DNA of 12,290 nucleotides. It comes from CAINVV01 sp036508555 (GTDB lineage: Bacteria > Bacteroidota > Bacteroidia > Bacteroidales > Prolixibacteraceae). Each line of letters opens with the position of its first letter. Position 1 is the stretch's first letter. This document shows, piece after piece, positions 7,521-12,290 of this stretch. Where the stretch lies: the NCBI GenBank assembly GCA_036508555.1, contig DATCHD010000115.1, positions 1 to 12,290 on the forward strand. The letters are read 5' to 3'. The translations under genes and the position numbers were made by a program. The notes under the pieces were generated by a model, which saw nothing but the letters and a program-made list of their open reading frames with translations, was not told the origin of the DNA and ran no database searches.

Positions 7521-7772
7521 ATGAAAAAGAACATTATTCGTTTGACGCTGGCAGCCTTCATGCTACTGAACGTCGCCAGCCTTGCACTGGCCCAGACTAC
7601 ACCCAAAGGTGACAAAGACACTGTGAATGCCGACAAGGCCGCCAAACCCGTTTTCTATCAGGCTGCTGAAGAGGAAGATTCAGCCAAAGGCGGATCCAAA
7701 GTGATCTATTATGTTGCTGCAATTGTGTTAGCTGCCGGTGCCGGCTTCCTGCTACGCAAAAAGAAAAAATAA
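7521..7772 (+). CDS. Small exported single-TM protein of unknown function
   Basis: 83 residues from ATG 7521; an upstream TTG at 7515 adds only two residues. The protein has a Sec signal peptide (MKKNIIRLTLAAFMLLNVAS..., cleavage likely after LALA, about residue 24), a polar acidic middle of about 35 residues (APKGDKD-like region then QAAEEEDSAKGG), and a C-terminal membrane helix (VIYYVAAIVLAAGAGFLL) followed by RKKKK. This layout resembles C-terminally anchored or sorted surface proteins, but there is no LPxTG and no recognisable PEP-CTERM motif. It could also be a simple membrane protein with its middle in the periplasm. It begins 15 bases after the GT-C gene and is probably on the same transcript, so an accessory role with that enzyme is possible. 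I do not recognise a family. Confidence 0.7.
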   Translation: MKKNIIRLTLAAFMLLNVASLALAQTTPKGDKDTVNADKAAKPVFYQAAEEEDSAKGGSKVIYYVAAIVLAAGAGFLLRKKKK

Positions 7773-7783
7773 TTTTTACCCGC

Positions 7784-7850
7784 ACTATCGTCATTCCGGA
7801 CTTGATTCAGCGTCGACTATCGTCATTCCGTCAATAGGCACTTAACAAAA
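7784..7850. repeat. Second, rearranged copy of the intergenic repeat family
   Basis: The sequence CGTCATTCCGGACTTGATTC (7789-7808) matches 371-390 at 19 of 20 positions in the same orientation. The right end, 7834-7850, is the reverse complement of GTTTTGTTAAGTGCCTA and matches 345-361 (GTTGTGTTAAGTGCCTA) at 16 of 17 positions in the opposite orientation. ACTATCGTCATTCCG is repeated exactly at 7784-7798 and 7816-7830, a 32-base period, so this copy is partly duplicated inside. It sits between two convergent genes and contains no open frame. Confidence 0.65.
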
Positions 7851-7853
7851 CGC

Positions 7854-7878
7854 TGGTCCAGATTTGCAATCTGGACCA
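7854..7878. repeat. REP-like perfect hairpin between convergent genes
   Basis: TGGTCCAGATT (7854-7864) and AATCTGGACCA (7868-7878) are exact complements around a 3-base loop TGC. It lies 20 bases from the 3' end of selD (minus strand) and about 80 bases from the end of the small exported protein gene (plus strand). Its compact, high-identity stem and position resemble REP elements moved by IS200-like (RAYT) transposases; that link is inference, as no such transposase is in the window. It may also act as a bidirectional 3'-end structure, although no clear T-tract follows on either strand. Confidence 0.6.
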
Positions 7879-7897
7879 ATCCAGTATTCCGCCAACA

Positions 7898-8941
7898 TTA
7901 ATCCAAATAAAGGCTCCTCCTGCTCCTTGGAACCGCTTCACCGATGATTGCCGACTCGGGCAAGCCTGCCTTTGTTTTTAATTGTTTCAGTATTTCCTGA
8001 GCCTTTTCAGCCGGAACGGCCATCAGCAACCCACCCGAGGTCTGAGCGTCGCAGCACAGCATTTTGCGTTCATAATTCAAAGCAGAACCAAAGTTGGTGT
8101 GCGCTTTGACAAACTCCAGATTTCTGAAGGCAGCGCCCGGAATGCACCCTTCTTCAAGCAATGCCAAGGCCTCCTGGAAATGAGGCAACATTCGAGAGTC
8201 AATACGGATTGTCACACCACTGGCGTCCGCCATGCGCATGGCATGACCCAGTAGCCCGAATCCGGTTATATCGGTGGCTCCTTTTAGGTTGAATTGTTGC
8301 ATCACCTCACCACCACTCTTATTGAGCAACTTCATATATTCCAGGGCTTTCCGGACAGTAGCTTCCTCCGTCATACCACTTCTCTGTCCGGCTAAAATGA
8401 TCCCCGATCCAAGCGGTTTAGTCAGGATCAACAGATCCCCGGCCTTTACTCCGGCATTGGTTATCAGCCTTCCCGGATGAACGGTCCCGACAACTGCCAA
8501 TCCAAATTTTGGCGGATAATCCTCAATTGTATGTCCACCAAGCACAAGCGCCCCGGCCTCAACCACTTTATCATGGCCTCCCTGCAGGATAGCGCTAAAA
8601 ACTTCCAGGGGAATCCGGGAAGCAGGGAACATCATCAGATTCAGTACCAGCAACGGAGTGCCTCCCATGGCATAAACATCGCTCAAAGCGTTCGCTGCCG
8701 CGATCTGTCCGAACTCATAACCATCGCTGCAAACGGGCGGGAAGAAATCCGTGGTATAGATTAGTGCAGTCTCTTCATTCAGTTTGTAAACCCCGGCATC
8801 ATCGTGGGTATCGATGCCAACCATCAGGTTAGGATGCTCCACCTTAGGCAATTTAGCCAGTATCTCCCCCAGCTGAACCGGCGAAAGCTTAGCCGAACAC
8901 CCACCCTGCTCAACTGTCGATAAAAGATCAAATTCACTCAT
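7898..8941 (-). CDS. selD: Selenide, water dikinase (selenophosphate synthetase)
   Basis: 347 residues, the same length as the Escherichia coli enzyme. It makes selenophosphate from selenide and ATP, the selenium donor for selenocysteine and selenouridine in tRNA; it is cytosolic. The active segment is GGCSAKLSP: Cys15 and Lys18 align with the catalytic Cys17 and Lys20 of the E. coli protein, so this is the cysteine rather than selenocysteine form, and the second cysteine of the usual CxCK motif is replaced (Ala17). Metal/ATP-binding aspartates fit well: Asp48 (THDDAG), Asp65 (TTDFFPP), Asp88 (NALSDVYAMGG) and Asp224 (GATDITGFGLLGH). Starts at ATG 8941. A short upstream open frame overlaps the start by 8 bases (see 8934-9008), which suggests former translational coupling. 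No other selenium gene lies in the window. Very confident. Confidence 0.96.
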   Translation of the reverse strand: MSEFDLLSTVEQGGCSAKLSPVQLGEILAKLPKVEHPNLMVGIDTHDDAGVYKLNEETALIYTTDFFPPVCSDGYEFGQIAAANALSDVYAMGGTPLLVLNLMMFPASRIPLEVFSAILQGGHDKVVEAGALVLGGHTIEDYPPKFGLAVVGTVHPGRLITNAGVKAGDLLILTKPLGSGIILAGQRSGMTEEATVRKALEYMKLLNKSGGEVMQQFNLKGATDITGFGLLGHAMRMADASGVTIRIDSRMLPHFQEALALLEEGCIPGAAFRNLEFVKAHTNFGSALNYERKMLCCDAQTSGGLLMAVPAEKAQEILKQLKTKAGLPESAIIGEAVPRSRRSLYLD

Positions 8942-9008
8942 CCTTTTTAGTCTTTTTTTCTAATTCCTTTACGGCCTTGTCGAAATCAGAAATGTGATTT
9001 TTGATTCT
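8934..9008 (-). pseudogene. Possible severed 3' end of a former selD-operon gene
   Basis: Between darG and selD one frame stays open and reads RIKNHISDFDKAVKELEKKT followed by KKDE and a TGA. The TGA overlaps the selD ATG region by 8 bases, a normal arrangement for translationally coupled operon genes. The frame has no ATG/GTG/TTG start and meets a stop inside darG (9027-9029), so it cannot be a complete gene. The peptide has a helical, charged composition typical of protein C-termini, and its codons (GAC AAG GCC GTA) look like the GC-richer left side rather than the AT-rich right side. At 24 codons chance openness cannot be excluded. The parent family is not recognisable. Confidence 0.35.
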
Positions 9009-9010
9009 GG

Positions 9011-10045
9011 TTAAGCTAAATGTTTTTCAATGTTTTGAACCGCAATAGAAATAAACTTGGGATTGGTAAACATTGTTTTCTTTCTTTTGCTCCAGTTTTC
9101 AAGATGTTTGGTGATCTCATCGACTGAATTAGTTTTCTTATCTACAATAATAAAGTCAATTGTCGAGAGTAACTCCAGTCCAAAATCGGCATAAAATCCC
9201 GTTAAAAACGATTTCGTTTTCAGCACAATTGCTTTATTCTGTTTGTTTTCTTTCGAATCCAAATAGTCGTTTACTTCCTTTTCGGCATCCAACATCAAGC
9301 CTAATTCTTCAAATGGTTTTTTGTCTTTCGAACTATATCCCGTTATATAGCTTCCATTCAAATAATACAACACATGCTTTACTTTCCCGGAATAGGGACC
9401 ATAAAAGTCGGGATGAAACTCTAATTTAAAGGTTTCTTTGGCTCCAAATCGTTGCAAAAAATAAGCAATTTTTTCGGCTGAGAATTCAGAGACAAATTCG
9501 CCGTTTCTTACTAAATCAAATAATACAGACAATAGCATCGCTCTTGCCGGAGTGAGTTTTACCCTTTCCTTTTTCAGTGCTTCCTGAATAATAGCATTGG
9601 GTTGATAGATGAAAATATCACAATTGGAAGTTGACAAATAGCTTTCCATTAAGGCTTTTACTTTATTCCATTCTAATCCGCCATTGCCCGCACCAAGTGG
9701 CGGAATTGCAACGGATTTAATGTTTTTCTCTTTTATGATTCTAACTAAATCGATCAAGCCACTTTCGATGTAACTATATTCTGAAGGTTTCTTCCAGTCT
9801 GTCTTAGTGGGAAAATTGATGATAATTTTTCGACCACCTAATAATGAATTTTCTTCGGTAACAAATAATTTTCCTACACTTATTTCATTGGTTTTGCAAG
9901 CATTGGCATAAAGCTTGAAATTATTTGGGAATTGACTTTTAAATTGCAGTGCGATACCTTTCCCCATTACACCTACCGTGTTTACGGTGTTAACTAAAGC
10001 TTCGGCTTCGCTTTCCAATAAATTAGCACTTTTATAGTGTATCAT
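9011..10045 (-). CDS. darG: DarG-type DNA ADP-ribosyl glycohydrolase (macrodomain antitoxin)
   Basis: 344 residues, full length for DarG. The N-terminal macrodomain (about 1-155) contains LVNTVNTVGVMGKGIALQF (17-35), with Asn22 in the ADP-ribose-binding loop, NFPTKTDWKKPSEY (77-90), where Lys81 fits the catalytic lysine, and IPPLGAGNGGL (114-124), the phosphate-binding loop. The C-terminal part (about 160-344; LTPARAMLLSVLFDL, FHPDFYGPYSGKVKHVLYYL) is the domain that holds DarT in known systems. DarG removes ADP-ribose from thymidines in DNA and neutralises the toxin DarT; DarTG systems act as toxin-antitoxin and anti-phage modules. Normally darT lies directly upstream; here only a 53-codon darT stub remains, ending 3 bases before the darG ATG. 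The antitoxin frame itself is intact, with no visible damage. The gene is AT-rich relative to selD next door. Confidence 0.93.
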   Translation of the reverse strand: MIHYKSANLLESEAEALVNTVNTVGVMGKGIALQFKSQFPNNFKLYANACKTNEISVGKLFVTEENSLLGGRKIIINFPTKTDWKKPSEYSYIESGLIDLVRIIKEKNIKSVAIPPLGAGNGGLEWNKVKALMESYLSTSNCDIFIYQPNAIIQEALKKERVKLTPARAMLLSVLFDLVRNGEFVSEFSAEKIAYFLQRFGAKETFKLEFHPDFYGPYSGKVKHVLYYLNGSYITGYSSKDKKPFEELGLMLDAEKEVNDYLDSKENKQNKAIVLKTKSFLTGFYADFGLELLSTIDFIIVDKKTNSVDEITKHLENWSKRKKTMFTNPKFISIAVQNIEKHLA

Positions 10046-10048
10046 AAC

Positions 10049-10210
10049 TTAAAAATCATTGCGTCTGGAGATTAAGCTACTGTCTCCAATTGGAATGTAT
10101 GCTGCGTTGGCATTTGGTGAATCGACATGGGTAATACCATACTGAAAAATATGAGGTATATTCTCAATATGTGTCATTCGATACAGGTATATTTTATTCA
10201 AATCGGACAT
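10049..10210 (-). pseudogene. darT: Truncated darT: N-terminal stub of the DNA ADP-ribosyltransferase toxin
   Basis: An ATG at 10210 opens a 53-codon frame that ends in TAA at 10051-10049. It reads KIYLYRMTHIENIPHIF, then YGITHVDSPNANAAYIPIGD and SSLISRRNDF, which is the recognisable start of DarT (the H-I-T-H-I-x-N-[IL]-x-x-I block and the Y-I-P-I-G-D-x-S-[LI]-I-x-R-R block around the NAD-binding arginine). DarT proteins are roughly 200 residues or more, and the distal part with the catalytic glutamate is missing. The stop is only 3 bases before the darG start, so the lost part is not frameshifted downstream; it has been deleted. The stub keeps the native operon position and could still serve as a translated leader for darG. 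It cannot be an active toxin as it stands, barring an assembly collapse. Confidence 0.85.
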
Positions 10211-10219
10211 ATTACAAAC

Positions 10220-10474
10220 TTAATGCGTTTTTCCTTGAATTGCGCCATGTTGAGTGGTATGTCGGAAATTCCGACATACTGAATTCTCCTCCAATTCACC
10301 CTCCGTAAAAACGTTTCCGATATGTTCTGTTATCGTTACCCTGCTTTTGTCAAACAACTCAGAAATCTGTTTTTGACTCAACCAAACAGTATCATCCTCA
10401 AGCCTAACCTGAAGTTTTGTTTTGCCATCATCGGCTGTATAAAACAATATTTCCGATTGGTTGTCCATATCCAT
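10220..10474 (-). pseudogene. RhuM-family protein, N-terminal fragment
   Basis: 84 codons from ATG 10474 (alternatives are ATG 10468 and an upstream GTG at 10501). The text EILFYTADDGKTKLQVRLED and then TVWLSQKQISELFDKSRVTI, HIGNVFTEGELEENSVC is the typical N-terminus of the RhuM (virulence protein RhuM / Fic-associated) family: a short beta hairpin followed by a helix-turn-helix-like segment. Family members usually exceed 300 residues and continue after the cysteine to a conserved YYNLD segment. Here the frame goes FRHTTQHGAIQGKTH and stops, before that segment. The darT stub ATG follows 9 bases after the stop. The gene therefore appears cut at its 3' side. A perfect 23-base palindrome overlaps the NSVCRNFRHT codons. 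RhuM biochemistry is poorly known; members are often found in defence or mobile regions. Confidence 0.75.
10257..10279. repeat. Perfect 23-base palindrome inside the RhuM fragment
   Basis: GTATGTCGGAA (10257-10267) and TTCCGACATAC (10269-10279) are exact complements around one central base. The palindrome lies within the codons for SVCRNFRH of the RhuM fragment and 35 bases from its premature stop. It could be a protein-binding operator, a recombination or deletion hotspot, or a chance outcome of codons; its exactness over 11 bases makes chance less attractive. Confidence 0.7.
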
Positions 10475-10536
10475 CTTTCTTGTGAGGACAATTTGTCCCA
10501 CTTAGAAGTTTGATTCTATTAAATCCTGATAAAGAA

Positions 10537-12290
10537 TTAGGCGTTCGTTGTTATTTCCTCAGCATATTTTATCATTAATTCGTCCTCAAAATCAAAAATT
10601 GTCAGCGCGATTTTAATTTTGTCAAACTTTCCAATATTGTCAATGTTTCCTTCAATGAAATATGTGTCGTTTAAAGCAATTGCTTGTCTTGGATTTCCTT
10701 CAGTTGGATGTTTTGTCAAACCAATTTTTGCTCCAAGTTCAGTGGTGAAAAATGTCTCAGGTTGCAATTCAAATAGCTGACGAAATATTTCAACATATAG
10801 CTTTGCTACTTGTGTAACTTGGATTTTTTGGTCGAAGAAAACAGCATATTCTAATCTTTTAAATTTGGGATCCTCAGCATCAAAAATATTTACCTCATTC
10901 GCATCTGATTTGTCTTCAATTGTGATAATTGGAATTCCCCAAATTTTTAAAACTCTTTCGGAAATAAGTTCATAACGCCTTTCGATTTCTGATTTATCCC
11001 ATTTGTTAAGTATTGATAAATACTTATTGAGCCAAAGTCGGCTATCTTTATAGCCTGCACCTTCCAAATCTCGCTTGTCAATAAATGATTTGTTACCCAA
11101 TTTCCCATTATTGCCAGAAAGAGTCAGATTGCCAATTGTATTTATATAATACTCTTTTATGAAATTGAATTCGTCATTTCCCAATTCAATTTTCCATTTC
11201 GGATCTGGATTTTGAGGGAATATATGCTCTATTGTTATGTCTTGATTTCCGTCGATAATTACAGACTCTCTGTTGTCAAAATTTTCTAATCTTTCAAGCA
11301 AATATGTTCTGTTCTTCGATTTTATGTTGTAAACGTCTTTTACTTTCAATGCTTCAATCACTTCTGCATTTCTTGGAAAACGCTGAACTCCTGTTCTTTG
11401 TAAAAGTGATTTTTGTATTGAATAAAAATAATTAGTTTGGTCAACCTTATCGTAAAGGCTCATAAATATTTTATTTAGGGAATTTGTTCCCAAACCAAGA
11501 ATAAACCGTCTCCAAGTAAATGATTGAACCAGTTCTAAAATTTTTAAAAATATGGCTTTGTCAATAATAGAATTAGAATAGTCGTCATAAACTTTCATTA
11601 TAAATGGGTAGGCTACATTAATTTCAAGTCTGTTAATGTATTCTAATTGTAAACGAATATCCTTATCTCCTTCATTTTTAGGATTTATGAGCTTGTTGTA
11701 ATGTTTTACTAATGATTTTATTCTCGAAAGATTTACTTCTAATTCTTCGAGTGTAGTTGTCGGATATTTTGCTTTAAATTCTATATATACTTTCCCCTTG
11801 TTCGGAATATTTTTATTTTCAAGTGTCAGATAATCACGAATAAAATCTGAAACTCTACTAACATTAAGGGTTTCGTCTTTTGCTAATTTTTCAATAATTT
11901 CCCAATAATTTTGATATATTTTGTTTTGATCTCTGCGGATAAGTCCCATCAAAATATAATTGCGAATCAAATCAGCTTGTGATAACTCTAAGCCCGTTGA
12001 GTTAAGGCTTTCAAATATTCTTTGCGGATCGTCTTTTTCTCTGTCAAGAGAAACTTCTACAAACATTAATTTTGATAAGCCCTTTAAAACGGTTTGGTAA
12101 TTTTCTTCCGTAATTCGTCCTTTGAAATAATTAAAGTTGTCAATTAGTTTTGAGAAGTCGGAATACTCTTCTGTTTCATCACTTCTTAATAAGTACTTTA
12201 GTGCTCTGTCGTTATTGTCTGTTGGTCGAAGTTTCAATTTCTCCTCTTCGGGAGAGAATTTATTAATAAGATAGGTTTCATTTATTTCAT
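10537..12290 (-). CDS. GmrSD-like type IV restriction protein (DUF262 + DUF1524), N-terminus outside window
   Basis: The frame is open to the right edge (about 17 further codons, ...ETYLINKFSPEEEKLK, beyond the TTG at 12237), so at least 583 residues are visible and the start lies outside. The DUF262 (GmrS/ParB-like) domain's distal signature is clear: RIFESLNSTGLELSQADLIR near residues 73-92 counted from 12237. The DUF1524 (GmrD, His-Me/HNH nuclease) domain follows with ITIEHIFPQ (His338 by the same count, near base 11225) and INTIGNLTLSGNNGKLGN (365-382). A further ~130-residue C-terminal part (DAEDPKFKRLEYAVFFDQ to the end) is an extra domain I cannot name. Such proteins cleave modified, for example glucosylated hydroxymethylcytosine, phage DNA using NTP hydrolysis. 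The DGQQR motif of DUF262 would lie off the window. AT-rich, first of the visible minus-strand defence genes. Class is firm; target modification unknown. Confidence 0.9.
   Translation of the reverse strand, partial: EINETYLINKFSPEEEKLKLRPTDNNDRALKYLLRSDETEEYSDFSKLIDNFNYFKGRITEENYQTVLKGLSKLMFVEVSLDREKDDPQRIFESLNSTGLELSQADLIRNYILMGLIRRDQNKIYQNYWEIIEKLAKDETLNVSRVSDFIRDYLTLENKNIPNKGKVYIEFKAKYPTTTLEELEVNLSRIKSLVKHYNKLINPKNEGDKDIRLQLEYINRLEINVAYPFIMKVYDDYSNSIIDKAIFLKILELVQSFTWRRFILGLGTNSLNKIFMSLYDKVDQTNYFYSIQKSLLQRTGVQRFPRNAEVIEALKVKDVYNIKSKNRTYLLERLENFDNRESVIIDGNQDITIEHIFPQNPDPKWKIELGNDEFNFIKEYYINTIGNLTLSGNNGKLGNKSFIDKRDLEGAGYKDSRLWLNKYLSILNKWDKSEIERRYELISERVLKIWGIPIITIEDKSDANEVNIFDAEDPKFKRLEYAVFFDQKIQVTQVAKLYVEIFRQLFELQPETFFTTELGAKIGLTKHPTEGNPRQAIALNDTYFIEGNIDNIGKFDKIKIALTIFDFEDELMIKYAEEITTNA

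Noticed and set aside
7854..7878. Intrinsic terminator for selD or for the small exported protein gene
   Set aside because: The stem is strong but no T-tract follows on either strand, so it is recorded as a REP-like repeat instead.
10046..10210. Simple frameshift in an otherwise complete darT
   Set aside because: Only 3 bases separate the stub's stop from the darG start, so there is no room for the rest of the toxin in any frame; a deletion is required.
10322..10513. 63-codon plus-strand frame in the RhuM region
   Set aside because: It is antisense to the RhuM fragment, whose sequence clearly matches its family; no independent support.

Overview
The window looks like a chromosomal stretch from a member of the Bacteroidota. 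This is an inference from gene content and style: Tat-exported Gfo/Idh/MocA oxidoreductases beside a secreted ThuA-domain protein, A-rich leaders with little Shine-Dalgarno signal, and RhuM- and GmrSD-type accessory genes. No rRNA or other taxonomic marker is present, so this is not firm.

Left part (1 to about 8,940; moderately GC-rich, mostly plus strand). It opens with the 3' end of a SUMF1/FGE-fold protein that lacks the catalytic cysteines of true formylglycine-generating enzymes. After a repeat-bearing gap come two Tat-signal Gfo/Idh/MocA oxidoreductases and a secreted ThuA-domain protein, which together look like an extracytoplasmic module for oxidising or rearranging sugars or sugar-like compounds. 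These are followed at close spacing by a GtrB/DPM1-type polyprenyl-phosphate glycosyltransferase and an overlapping multi-spanning GT-C (PMT/ArnT-like) glycosyltransferase with a C-terminal TPR domain, then a small signal-peptide/single-TM protein. The lipid-carrier sugar synthase and the membrane transferase are a classic donor-maker/donor-user pair. A repeat cluster separates this strand from selD (selenophosphate synthetase), which is on the minus strand.

Right part (about 8,940 to the end; visibly AT-rich, all minus strand). This is a defence/toxin-antitoxin patch. In transcription order it holds a GmrSD-like (DUF262/DUF1524) restriction protein entering from the right edge, an N-terminal stub of a RhuM-family gene, an N-terminal stub of the DNA ADP-ribosyltransferase toxin gene darT, and a full-length darG antitoxin. 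The darT stub is only 53 codons and stops 3 bases before darG, so the locus appears to be a DarTG system that has lost its toxin and kept its antitoxin. A short open frame lying between darG and selD and running into the selD start may be the severed 3' end of an older selD-operon gene, which would mark the left junction of the island.

Repeats: two intergenic elements (344-457 and 7784-7850) share a 20-base core in the same orientation and a 17-base terminus in opposite orientation. A tandem/hairpin repeat lies at 1829-1919, and a REP-like perfect hairpin at 7854-7878. No gap without a gene exceeds 300 bases. No tRNA, rRNA, CRISPR array or complete insertion sequence was seen.
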